Shown here: positions 20,891 through 32,649 of the stretch, piece after piece
How positions within the stretch are numbered: position 1 is the first letter of the stretch
Layout of the letters: every line of letters starts with the position of its first letter
Assembly: GCA_022478985.1 (NCBI GenBank)
Contig: JAKSZP010013313.1
Location: 62,001 to 126,000, forward strand
Length of the DNA stretch: 64,000 bases
Reading direction: 5' to 3'
From: Massospora cicadina
Taxonomy: Eukaryota > Entomophthoromycota > Entomophthoromycetes > Entomophthorales > Entomophthoraceae
The notes under the pieces: generated by a model
What the model was told of the DNA's origin: nothing
The model's input: only the letters and a program-made list of their open reading frames with translations
The model's database searches: none
Translations under genes and position numbers: made by a program

Positions 20891-22583
20891 ATTGAATACC
20901 AGAAAACCAGGCATACTAAGAAAAATTTTACTCAAACAATCCCTCCAAGAGACTTGATGAGCTCGCCTAATTTATAGATTTTACCAAATACCCTAATTTA
21001 ATATACAGATAGATAGAATAGTAGTGATGATCAAATGAATACTGGAAAATGCCTCCAGATTTAACTCAAGGCTTCAATTACCCAGGATGAAATGTAATTA
21101 TCCAAGTTAATGTACCTCTGGATGTGATGTGAAGTCTCCATAAGCTAATTTTAATGGCTATAAAAGAATAGTGCCCTCAAAAGGGTACAATTACAGAATC
21201 TGCCCAAAGTCAACTTGTATAATGCAAATTCTTGTCAATGGGCCATTTATAGTGCAATACTGTCCAAAAAAATTAGTCTACAAAGGCATTTATTAATCTT
21301 AATGTGAAATATAGTGAAAGATTCCATTAAAATAGCCCTTTTAAATCTTTATATTGTCCCCTTTCATCATGTGGTTTATATTGTTAGAAAAAACATAAAA
21401 ATATTAAATTTATTTACTAGTGATGTAACACTTACACTCTAATCTTCTTTTGGTAACTTTGCTTTAATAAGTCATTTTGCCTTCTTACCATAAGGATACT
21501 TTATTTTATGTGACCTAAGAGAAACTTTGCCACCCCTAATTAAAGTAAACAAGGTACTTGTGAAAGTCTAGGACTTAAAGCGAGTGTTGACTGTTGGGCT
21601 TCTTGATATTAGCACCATTGGACATCTCAAAAGTGGAAGCCCTACATTATGAATGATAAAAGTTTTAAGGGATATAAAAAGTAAGTTCCAAAAAACAAAT
21701 CTTAAATTTTTCTTTAAAACATGGTGGCCATTGTGGGGAACAGGATCTTCAAAACGAAAAAATGACATCATATTTGAGCTCAATTTTGGGACAGCTAGAA
21801 CATAATTAAGTTGTTAACTGTCTATCACAAATGACATCTTTCACATAATGATATAGAAAAGCACAACCAAAAATAAAGGTATGGAAACAAAAACTTGTTT
21901 TTCCTAGCTAGAGAAATACTAAAAAGAAGTAAGTACATATTAAGATCTAAATTATTAAGTCTCTGAGGAAATTTGTCAATCAGGGTCTAAGAATTGAGTT
22001 TTGAGATACAAAGCTTTGATAATTATTTTAAATCTTGCTTATCCAAAATTGGCTATTTTTAAAGATAATGTATTTGGAAATTTCTCTATAGTGTGGTCTC
22101 AAGGCACCTTTCTTTCTTCCCAACTTACCTTCTTCATCATGGATCTTTTCCAAATTTTGGCCACTGGGCGAAAAAATACATACTTCTTATATATATCCTT
22201 TAAAAGATCATTCATAGATTTGAGGGGAGACTTTGGGACTTTCCATAGTCCATTTTCTTGTCCTTTTGAGAGTGCTTAATCCAAGTTATAATAGAACTAT
22301 CTATGTAATCTATGTTTTTGGGGAGGCCAAGTCATAGTGAGAATTAGTAATGTCGCATGCAGGGGTGCCCTTGTCATATGTAGTCATATGTATATGCAAC
22401 ATGAAGTGTTCAGGCATATTGTTAAATACAGGATGAAATACCCTAGGATAGACCTCTGCAGGAAAAGCAAAGTCTTTGCCTTTAAGACTGTAACTGAGGT
22501 AGTCCTGTTATTCAAAGTAAACCCATGAAAGTCATCAACTTTTTGCAAAAAGCTTCACTGAGGTGCTGCTGGTTTGTTATTTT
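20891..22583. other. AT-rich sequence without a supported gene
   Basis: Long AT-rich stretch with only short frames (for example 21568-21783 minus and 22001-22279 plus) lacking domains or splice-consistent extensions. The first 100 bases probably still belong to the Gypsy relic (a match to the E3 segment around CCAGGCATAC). Nothing else seen. Confidence 0.4.
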
Positions 22584-22869
22584 TATATTGAAAGCACCAA
22601 AAGCTTTTCTCTCTCATTGCAGACACTTTTGCAAAAAATTCAATTCAAGTCTAGGTAAGTTTGATAATCTTGTTGAGGAGATTAGTTTGCACCCAATGTC
22701 AGGGAGCAGTTGGGTGAGTAAATTTAAGGACACAGGTGTAGGCCCCACATCAACCAAGTTTCATAAACGCCCTGGAAAATCTGGCGGAATAAATAGAATT
22801 AATAATAAAAAACTGGCGGTTGCCATTTTCCTGGAAACTTTGGTCTGGCAGGTGCGCTGCAACCAGTTC

Positions 22870-24052
22870 ATCAATATGCCGCACTCCTAACTGCTATTAT
22901 TGGTGGAACATGGGGTGCATGTTATCCTGAATATTCAACAAATGGCGCTTTGCGAGAAGTCTTTTAAAGATGTACACACACATTTCCCAAACGCGGTGTA
23001 CATTGCACCACACTCCATGCCTTGTGGTTAGTTGGATCTTGGTTTCAAGAACAAAAATGTGGTAGATGAAGCTGCACAAGTGCAAGTAGTAGTGGACCTC
23101 CAAGACAGTCAATGGGTAGTCAAAATGAAATGCACCCGCTGGACTAAATTGAACCAAATTTTCATAACTTTTGACTTCCTATCTACTACAGTCAAGTGCA
23201 CCATGCTGGAGCACCACCTGAAGTCTTGGCTCACTGAATATGGGAAATCCAATCCTATGAGATGCAGCACTTTACGCTCATGCCAGACCTGTGCACAGGC
23301 AAAGCGATTGCTGTTCTCACCCCATCTGCAGGGATAGCGAAGGATTTGACCTAAATCCCTCATACCACTTTTATAGAAATCAATGGGCAAGACTCCCACC
23401 CATTCAGGGTCACCATGGATAGTGCGCCTCCTATCTTCACTTTCTGTTGCGCTTTTAGCCACAAGGCTCATACCTGCCCTGCCAAGGAGGCATTACCAAA
23501 ACCAAAATAATCCCATAAGCAATGTGTGGTGCAGACAACCACTATGAACTGGAAGTAGACACCGATGCAGCCTTCCCATGGGGAGCTCCAGGGTGCTACA
23601 TTCAAGTAAAACCTGTGTCCCCTCAGGAGCGTAAGAAGGCCAAGCAGGCCTGCAAGGCAGCGGCCAAGGAGTGGCCAAAACCGTGTCTGAAATCCCGCCA
23701 GCCTAGACACAGGAGGACATTGAGACATTTTTGGTGGAAGCAGCTTGAAAATCCCTTCACCAATAAGATTGGGCTACCCAAGCTGATTGGGCCACCCAAG
23801 CTGAAGACCTGATGGGTGAGTCAGTTTTACCTGACCAATGCTACCAAGCATCAATTGGAACTAAGTCGCTCAACAATATTCCTACTGAAATTCCACCTTC
23901 ATTGTGATGGTGCACCGCAAGTGCACACAATGCCAAAGATTCGTCTCACAGCGGGAAAAAAGAAGGAAGCAAAAGCCAATGTGAACCCCACAGCTAAAGC
24001 TTCCCATACCAAACCATACTCAATAGTACAAAATACCCGCGCTGCCAAATAG
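22870..24052 (+). pseudogene. LINE A ORF1 (RNA-binding Gag-like protein with atypical zinc knuckle)
   Basis: Successive plus-strand frames (22870-23030, 23032-23337, 23340-23815 and 23816-24052) align with LINE C ORF1: GGTWGACYP near the start, then TRWTKLNQIFITFDFLSTTVK (LINE C has TRWNKAKTLFISFDSLPTN), the Cys/His motif PIFTFCCAFSHKAHTC at 23430-23477, and a basic C-terminus ending NTRAAK. The motif fits F-x2-C-x4-H-x4-C, with Phe where the first zinc-binding Cys is usual; LINE C has Phe there too. ORF1 proteins of this type bind the element RNA. Several frameshifts are present. Confidence 0.75.
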
Positions 24053-24076
24053 TGACATGCTGAGAACAAGAAGGCT

Positions 24077-24114
24077 GAAGGGCATGGGTGCCCTTCCCTT
24101 CGCACCTAAGGTGC
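24077..24114 (+). promoter_or_regulatory. Paired hairpins between ORF1 and ORF2 of LINE A
   Basis: GAAGGGCATGGGTGCCCTTC (24077-24096) and GCACCTAAGGTGC (24102-24114) can each fold; the second ends one base before the ORF2 ATG at 24116. LINE C has a GC-rich hairpin at the corresponding place, so a role in translating ORF2 is possible but untested. Confidence 0.5.
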
Positions 24115-24115
24115 A

Positions 24116-27100
24116 ATGGGGGGAGCCTTTACTTTAGGGATTTTAAACATCTCTGGACTCAAGTCCTTGCCATCCTACGCTAGGAAACTGAGTTTTTTTA
24201 AAAATAATTTACCCATGGACATCCTGGCCATTCAGGAAACCCATTGTCCGCACAGTGCAGAGGAAGCATGGCAACCATGCTCCTCCCTTCACTTTCCATT
24301 TGGTCTATGCACTGTGAGGTGCTTGTTCAAGTGAACCATAGTTTAAAATTATTTCATCAAAAATTGTATTTTGATGGCCACGTACTTGTAGTCACTCTTT
24401 GTGGGATGATGAAGTGAATGCTGTTGTTAACATATACAACCCAACCTGTTCACGAGATTGTCAGGAATTCTTCCTGGCTGTCAATTTCCTTCCACTACCT
24501 CCCAACCCATTTGTTGTTGGTGACATGAACTGCTGGACAAACCCATCCACAGACCGCTGGCTATCATCGCCTACACCCCCACAGGGGCACATTGAACTTC
24601 GTGTTCTAAAAGCCACCCTAGGGTTGTTTGATACTATGCCATGACATGCTCCACTACTCACTAAAATGACTCACCCCATGTGCACAACGGCCAGCTAAGG
24701 TCCATGACCCGCATTGACCTTATTCTTGCGCCATTGAAATTTCAATCCTAAATTTCCCACTTTACCATGAAGAAAATCGATTTATATGACCACAGAATGG
24801 TATCAGTTTCCTTCCATTTGTCCAATCCAGTGGCCCAGGCGCCAAAGTGGTGCAAAATCCGCCCCACCAAGATTGCGTTGCCAAGATTTTCCTCATGAGT
24901 AGAAACTGTGACCTCAGCTCCGGAGTTTACCACACCATTATGTGCAGACCCAATCTCCACCTGGTCAACCTTCAAAGCTAACACAATCTGCCAGGCTTTC
25001 CACCTCTCCTCACGTCACTTGTGGGCTGGCTCAGAAGTCATTTTGCGCATGCTGGCAGAAGTGGACTACCTGGATTTTAACGTCCCTGCTGCAGGCTACA
25101 GCCCAGCTTTGTGTCACAAGTGGGTGGAAGTGTCCGCTTACCTCAACACACTGGTAAGACAACACAAGCATCAGGTTTGTGTTCTGTATAAAGCAAAGCA
25201 TATCACAGTGGGTGATACATGTTCCGCTTACTTTTTTCAAAAATTCTGTGCACACGCCAGAGCTTGGCCTGCACACAGGTGCGAAGGCCAGACTACTCCA
25301 TTGCTGATATGCCAGCTGAAGTGGTGTTTAAAATACACAACTATTACTCAGAATTATATTGATCCGATCTAGTTCTGCCAGCTGAAGTGGACAATTTTCT
25401 TGAAAGTGCACATTTCCGCACCATTTCCCACTTTCTGAAGTTGATGAATTTGATTACTCGGGACAAACTCTGGTCTGCCATTTGCGGTAAACTGTATATA
25501 AAATGCCTAGGCCCAGACGGCATCCCTTATGAGTTCTATAAGAAGTATTTTTAAAGACTTTTCCTCCTTGCTGATGGCCTCTATGAACCAATGCCTTATG
25601 GAAACGCGCATCCTTCCTGGAGGGCAAGAGCCCTTCACAATTACGTTTTACAAAAAAGGGGATAAGCTGGACTTGGCCAACTGGCGCCCCATTTCACTCA
25701 CTACAACAGACATGAAAATTTTTACTAAAATCATGGCAAACCGCCTAGGTGTAGTTGCCTCTGCTCTCATTTCCCCTGAACAATTTGGTTTCGTTCCAAA
25801 AAGGTCAATTTGGGACAACATTTACACCGTAGCCAACGTCTGTCAATCCACAGCTTCTGGTGCATTTGTTTTTTTAGACCAGCAGAAGGCCTATGATAGA
25901 TTCAACTGGGGTTACCTCAGAGCCTGCATCCACAAGTTCCACCTCCCCTTTCGTTTCATTAATTGGGTGATGTTGCTCACAAAAATCTTCCACAATAGCT
26001 GTGCGTGGCCCTGGCTTCCTCACGGATGTAGTCCGCCCTCAAAGGGGCCTACGCCAAGGTGTCCCTCTTAGCACACTCTTGTATAACTTCAGCCTTGACC
26101 CACTTCTTCGAAATGTGAATGCGCGCCTTATTGGTGTCCATGTGCAAGGCCAAGCACCAGTCAAGATGGTGGCGTTTGCTGATGATTGTGTGGTTGGGGT
26201 GTCTAAAAATCATGATGCACGAGCGCTTGAAGCTACTATACAGGTTTACTCCAGGGTAAGTAATGCTGCATTTAACGCCTTCAAAACCGAAATTGTTCCC
26301 CTTGGTTGGTATCAAGCCCGCTGGGCCCCAGCACCCCACTTTCTTCCTTCTTCATCAACTTGCTCACGGGATCGCTTGCCCTGCCCACCCCACACCACCC
26401 CGCTTGTGCTCCCCTTTGTGCCAAGCCCCACCGTTAGCCCTGTCCACCATTTAGGGGTGTGGCTGGAGGTGGGTGGTACGCCTCAACGGTGATGGAAAAC
26501 CATATCCTAGACAACTTTATGAAATACAAAGCTTCCCTCAAAGCTCACCAGACCTCCCTTACAGGCGGGGTAGTGCTATCCAACTCTATGCTCCTTTCTA
26601 AAGTTTGGTTTGGGGCCCACACCATCGCTTTTTCCCCTTATTTCTTCAATTAATTATACGCCCTTCTTCAATGGTGGCTTTGGTTAGGCAGCCCTTCGCC
26701 AGTGCGCCTGGACGTCATTTTTTGCCCTCGCCATAGTGGTTGTATGGGCCTGCTCAACTTTGAGGCCCATGCTGCCAAAATCCTTGGCACCTGGATCGCT
26801 GCAGTCACCAACCCCACGATCTTAGACCAGCACTGATCCCGCGCAGCCTGCTCCAACTTCTCCCATGCCCTGGGCCTCAGCAATCCTACCCACCCCCATT
26901 CTCTGCTAAAATATCTCGCCTCACATCCTTCTGCTGCTGGCCCACATGGGATGTCACCCCACTTCAAAAGGATCCTCCTCTCCATGCAGAGCGCTGAGTG
27001 GAGAATTTGCATCTGTGGCACACCGCCCAGAGGGGGCGCCCTACTCCTAAGTTCACTCAGGAAGTACAAGGGCTACCCATTCTGAATGAAGTGATACCCA

Positions 27101-27150
27101 TGAGGTCCCCTACTATAGCCAGGGTGGACTACCTGGACATGGTGGACATC
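24116..27150 (+). pseudogene. LINE A ORF2: AP endonuclease and reverse transcriptase
   Basis: Starts at ATG 24116 (MGGAFTLGILNISGLKS). The N-terminal endonuclease, which nicks target DNA, shows ILAIQETHC, VVGDMNCW, RIDLILAP and LYDHRMVSVSF. The reverse transcriptase shows GPDGIPYEFYKKYF, KLDLANWRPISLTT, GFVPKRSIWDN, FLDQQKAYDRFNWGYL, RGLRQGVPLSTLLYNF and the catalytic AFADDCVVGV at about 26170-26200. A C-terminal helical region follows (LSNSMLLSKVWFGAHTIAFSP). The FADD site is intact, but stops and frameshifts (near 24640, 25370, 25550, 26070 and 26495) break the chain. No RNase H domain was recognised. Confidence 0.9.
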
Positions 27151-27893
27151 CCCTAATCCCTAGATACCCAGAAAGCCATATGGAAGTACGCACACCACCC
27201 TCTTCTGCAGCCGCATATTCATTCTCATGTGTGGTGCTGCTTAAGATGAGTATACCATACTGCTGAGCGCCAAATGCTTTGCACTCATCTTGCATCGTGT
27301 GAGGCCAGTATGGAACGTTTGTTCACCGCCAGGAAGAGTGCCCTCCCTCAAAAGTGATATGGCGTGAGGTATACCATCTATTTCGCCAGGATCAGGCACA
27401 GCCCTTCAGCCTGTCTCAGGACATACTTGCTTTGCCATGGTTTCCCCTCTACCACCTTCCCTCCATGCCTTAGTAGTTGCAATCGCTGTGTGGACTATCC
27501 ATATGATTGTCTTGGATGCTATCTTAGGCTCCACTCCCACCCTCCAGAAAGCTTTATGTCGGTTCCAGTTGCACCTTGTGGACCACTTTCAAGCATGGAT
27601 GTTTGGGTACCTCCCACCCTGTCGCCACCAGATGATCTCATCCTGGTTCCCAGTTTAGTTCGTCATTTCAGACACCTTCCTACATACATGTTCAATAGTG
27701 GCGCAAGTCCCTACACACGTAACCCCCCTTCCTTCTCTTGACGTTCCCACTGGCAACAGGAGATAGCGTTTGCTTCTCTGAGGTGCCCTTCTCTTTCTGA
27801 GTTCACTTTGTTGTTTAGTGTCTTATCAGAACTGTTCATCCCCCGGTCAGCTTTCTCCAAATAAAATTTTAAAAATTATATATTAAAAGCACC

Positions 27894-28928
27894 CTTTGCT
27901 GAGTTCACTCTGAAAGTTGTCATTCTTATGGTAAGCATCTGTGTAGTATATCTTTCTAAGCGTCTGATTTTTTTAAAGGGCTTAACCAAGTTTTGGTGCC
28001 ATCCAGGGTAGCTTAAAGATGTGAGTTTTTATGCTTGGCAATTAGAGCTTGATGAGTCTGTCATCTAGTTGAATATGGAGAGTTGGAACTCACAATATAA
28101 ATCATCAATTGAGTCAATCATGGCAACTTGTTTGCTCTTCATTGTGGAGTATTCCATGATTTTTGGTGAATGGGGTAGCCATGGGCCTTGCGCAGTTCTG
28201 GCCTGTATCATTCCTTGTAATTGTTTAACTGGTTGACAAGATGACATTATTCCAGGATTTTTATATATAAGCAATTGTTATCCCTGCCTGTTTAAGGCTT
28301 GTTTAGTCTCCTCAAAGTTATTCAAGTTCATCTATGGCCAAGTCTCATAATTATCAAAGTGGTGATCAATTGTCCAAACTTGAATGAAAATGAGTTTGAT
28401 GGCAAGAATAATACTGGTGCTTTAGTGGCCACTTCTTTCATGAAGCATTCAATGGTGGTAACAAGGGTGTTTACATCACAGACTCATTCAGAGGTGAGCC
28501 TCTGCATTTTATAAAGTTACCTATGATTCCAGGAACTCAACGTGCCAAGGAAAGACCTGGCTTCCCTTGCAGATATGCTAGAACCCACACCAACATAGAT
28601 AGTCCACAAGGCGCCAGAGATATGATGGGGCAGTAAATAAGGTGTGCTAAAGAAAAGGTATGAAAGGTGCTGATAAAGGGAAATGGTTCTTGTTGAATAT
28701 TAAATTAATTATAAGTATTTATAAGAGTTTCTTTTTGCAGTAATGTTTTTATCCTAAAGCCCAAGAAATGGCTGCAAATAACCCAACCATCTTCAAAGTG
28801 AAGGTTACTGGTTCTTATACTAGACGGGGGGAATGCACAAGGTCATGGGGTTCCAATCTTAGGCTCATGCTACACTATTCCCAAGAAGTTCTTTTTTAAA
28901 ATCAATTAACTACCTTTGAGTTGTAATC
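27894..28928. other. Unassigned sequence
   Basis: No supported gene. Minus-strand frame 28065-28274 and plus-strand frame 28299-28514 have no recognisable motif. Probably old repeat sequence, but nothing decisive is visible. Confidence 0.35.
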
Positions 28929-29707
28929 ATGTTATCTCTGATCAATATAGAACTTGTTGTTACTATTGACCCATGCCCAGCACTCTTTTCCTTCTTACTT
29001 TTAAACTTAGACAAATTCTTTTGGAAAGATTTTCACCTGGTATCATCCCAGGTATCGTATTTTCCAAGCACTGGTGCGCCTCTTGGCAACCTATCCTTGG
29101 AAGTGGTTTTTGCCCTGGTGGCACTTTTATTGCAGATACTTTTAAATCTACATCAGATTTGCTAGATTCTCTGCACTATTTGTCCAGAATTTTCAGAAAA
29201 AATTACATCTTTGGGCCTGAAAAAGTGATTTTAACGATGTGGATCATAAAAGATGGGCTGCCACTACCCATCTCTATTAGGGTATTCCCTAGATTAGTTA
29301 ACTGGGTAAGCGGTAATGCCTTTAGATTAGAATCCTTTTTAGTTCTGAAGGGGTGCAAGGCCCTATCCAGATTGATAGCTGGCACCTGGTACCTTAAATA
29401 TGGACTATGAGAAAAGGTTTTAAATTGTTTCATGAGGTGCTCAAGGAATCCTTGCACCTCTAAAGTGCTTTTTTGTGTTTATTACTGCACTCCTGACTTC
29501 CAAAAATGCATAATCAAGATGGTCAAAGAGGAGCCAATTATCCATCTAGTACTAAAAAAAGAGGAGCCAATTATCATCTCATTGTGCCCATTTGAAGTCC
29601 GTCAGGTTGCAGATCTCAATTTTGTTGTGTGCCAGCTCACAAAAGATCTTGCAGATAGAAGGATAAACATAGTAAGTGAGTACCTCAAGTATTTTGAGGA
29701 GAGCTGA
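28929..29707 (+). pseudogene. Coding-like remnant, unidentified
   Basis: Overlapping plus-strand frames 28973-29410 and 29432-29707 give about 230 residues with protein-like composition (PEKVILTMWIIKDGLPLPIS, SLCPFEVRQVADLNFVVCQ, LADRRINIVSEYLKYFEE). One TGA separates them. I recognise no domain. The even spread of hydrophobic and charged residues suggests a former Gag or host protein. It could also be chance, since the other strand has a competing frame at 29203-29457. Left without a function. Confidence 0.3.
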
Positions 29708-32559
29708 GTCTTTTGGTAAGGATCTTTTTTTCAAATTAAGATATGACATAGAAGTCTCTTAGAATTGGACCTGGTCATTGTGATGGTAAACATGCTTAGA
29801 ATATTTTAAACTGTGTCTATATAGTGTAGGTGGTAGCCTTTGATAATTCATTCCATGATTATCATGATATGATTGGCAATGATGTTGGTGGTCCTACCAT
29901 GCCGGGATGATGCAAGTTCCAAGTGATCTGCAAGATGTAAATCAGTTGGTGCCTCCTCATTATTGGAAGGAGTGTAAGTCTTGGGAAGGAACCTCTCCAT
30001 CTGGACTGGGATCAATTCCCATTCCTCTCAAAAAAGGGCTGGAAACTGGCACCCATGACTCTTACCTCCCAAGGAAATTTAGCACATGTGATGGATGAGA
30101 GATAGGTAACGGCGTACCATATAGGAGTTGCAGCCCCTCTTCCAGTGGCTTCTTCCAAATGATATAATGGAGAATATTCAAAGAGTTTGCCAGGAAGTGG
30201 CAAAATTGCACAAAACGCCCCAAAACTGCTGAGACCCCACTCTTACATCCCGCCCAAACCCATTCCTAATTGTTATGGAGGTGGTTAAACCTTTTCCCAC
30301 CAACTGGGCTCAGCCCCATGTGGCTTGGCCTTGGGAGCAACCTGCCATATGTACAAAACGTCTCTGTCATAGTAAATGCATATGCATGACAAAAAAATTT
30401 AATTTGAGTAATGAGCCCAAAGCAAAGTTTTGGCTAAGCAGTAGGGGACCCAAGTTGGTTGGAAATTAGGGCTGGGAACCTAATTTGACAGCTTGGTTCA
30501 AATTTATTCTTAATGGCAGTTTTATTTGCATCTCAATTTTCACTAGTGAGCTTATAAGCAGCAGTCTCCAACAGGTACTGCCGTTGCTCCATTTTCTTAC
30601 TTCCTTCCATTTAAAAAACAATAAAATTCTCTGAGAAAACCAATACAATGGCTTTAACTTTTTATGTTAAAAATAAAACGGGTGATTATCCCCAATCTTA
30701 ACACCCCCTGGCTGATCCTCATGACCAATTGCCTTCTATTTCATATGTCAATTTGGACGGCTATACCCACGGCATTCTGGACTGGGCTTTGGGTGGTAAT
30801 GCATCCAGAGTTCCAGACCAATCTTAATATTATTTTCATCATGCTCCATGACAAGGAGCCTCTATGGTGAAGGATAAGGTTTATTCATTTGAAATTTCTA
30901 TGGATATTCCTACATACTTTAAGCTAATGCCCACAGGGGCAGTGAAGGAGTTTTCAGATTAGATAATGACCAGAAATAGAAGATTCTATTATAGCCCTAG
31001 CGATCTGAAGGTAGGTGTTTCGTTATATTAATAGCCCCTTGTAGTGAGCACCAATCTAAAAATTTATTATAAAAAATATCCCCAAGAAGTATAATCACTA
31101 ATGACAACAGGGTAACGATATAAGATTGCTGCCCCTTCATAAGATGAGTATATGGGATTTATAAAAACTAAGGAAAAGGAAATCTTAACTGACATAATTA
31201 TACTAACAAACTCTATCACAGACGGAATAAACCTAGCCTCTTATTGGCTTTGCTCCTTAAGCTATATATTATTACTATCTCTCCTGTAGGATATCCCAAG
31301 ATTTATGTGAAAATCCATTGTATACTAGCGCAGTTATTCCTTTGGGGTTTATATTAAGATACCTGGCTAATCACTGTATTGGCACTAGGCATCTATTAAA
31401 CATTTTTTTATTTGACCATAATTTATTGCTCTTGTATTTGACGTAGCCAGTCATATATTTACTTGATTCTTAATTTAAGCTAGAATAAAAAATTAAATCA
31501 GAATCATAAATTCCTATTTTAGCAACTATTTTTGACCTCAGAAAGCTAAAGTTATCAGTATTTGAATTGGCATGATATTGGTAAATCCCACAATTTCATT
31601 TGCAAACATGGTTTTTACATTATATAGTTTTTAGCTGAGCTTATTTTTCAGTCAACCTTTTTTCCAACAAGGTGTCCTTAGGTTTACAACTGATAAAATC
31701 AATTTTATAACACTTTACCACCTTCTATTAATTTAGGGTAGATAAAACTCTGAACTATTATACTATGATACTAAACTATAAATTCCTAAAAATCACCTAC
31801 TATGATTCTTGTTGGTAAGAAGGATCCTCTGTCCCATACCTTAAATAAAAATAATACTAATATTTTTCTACTTTGGTAGTGATTATATCCTTAGATCAGT
31901 GTTTAAATAAGACCGCTAAAAATAATCCCTTAGTTTCTGGATATAAAATGGATATTATAAACATAAGTTGAGAGATTATCTGGTAAAATCAAATAAAAAT
32001 GGAATGATTATCTTTGACCATCTATAGGTTTGAGTCTTAGGTAAAAATATATAAAAAATTGAGGTGGGTCAACCTTGGGAAAAATATACCACCTCAAAGA
32101 TTTTTTATAGTCAGTACAGGTTTTTACATGTGTTAAACAAAACCTGCACTAGAGTGGAAGCAAGAATTACCCTGCCAGGCTTTTTTTATAACCTCCATAA
32201 TTTATTTAAATTTAAATTATATGAAAAAAAGAGGGGATGGCGGAATACAGTAAATTTGGCTGAGGATAAATACTGGAAATCTGGGCCACTAGTTTCCTAG
32301 TATCTCTGACCATTGCTGGTTAGTGATCACCATCGCTAGCCACAGTTTTAGAATTGATGGGCTTACATGCCATTTGATCTTGAGTCAATTCATTACTTCA
32401 TCATGTATAAAAGATAATCTGGCAGGAAAAGCCAAATGCGTGACTTTATAGCATTTGGGGATTAAGTGCAAGAATTTTGAGATCTGACAGAGTGATCAAA
32501 AAAATCAGATGGTCTTCAGTACCAACCTTTTTTGATGTGGGCACTTGTTGTCAAATATT
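29708..32559. other. Unassigned AT-rich region with one Gypsy signature
   Basis: Apart from the primer-binding-site-like sequence at 31034-31053 I see no gene or element boundary. The stretch 31054-32300 is very AT-rich and may be a worn LTR. Short frames at 29907-30098, 30275-30469 and 32064-32300 have no domains. Confidence 0.4.
31034..31053 (-). other. Orphan Gypsy primer-binding site
   Basis: CCCCTTGTAGTGAGCACCA on the plus strand is the complement of the site used by E0, E2 and E3, with one extra T. It implies a further minus-strand Gypsy remnant whose LTR would lie at higher coordinates. Confidence 0.55.
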
Positions 32560-32649
32560 ATTATCAATGAGAGCCAAGTGTATCACCCATACACAATAAT
32601 AGTAGATGAAGGCTTTTAGTTAGATTAGGGCTGTTCTAATATTTCACAA

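Larger units (their letters stand above)
22599..27878 (+). mobile_element. Full-length non-LTR retrotransposon LINE A (endonuclease-RT type)
   Basis: Two-ORF LINE on the plus strand, ORF1 followed by an endonuclease-RT ORF2, about 5.28 kb. Candidate target duplication: TATATTGAAAGCACC at 22584-22598 and TATATTAAAAGCACC at 27879-27893 (one mismatch in 15). The 5' end (AGCTTTTCT...CACTTT) aligns with the 5' end of LINE C, and the 3' end CCCCGGTCAGCTTTCTCCAA aligns with the LINE C tail, which supports both boundaries. Stops and frameshifts break ORF2, so it is inactive. Confidence 0.9.

Noticed and set aside
22001..22279. Plus-strand 92-codon frame as a host gene
   Set aside because: No recognised domain, no splice-consistent extension and AT-rich composition like surrounding non-coding sequence.
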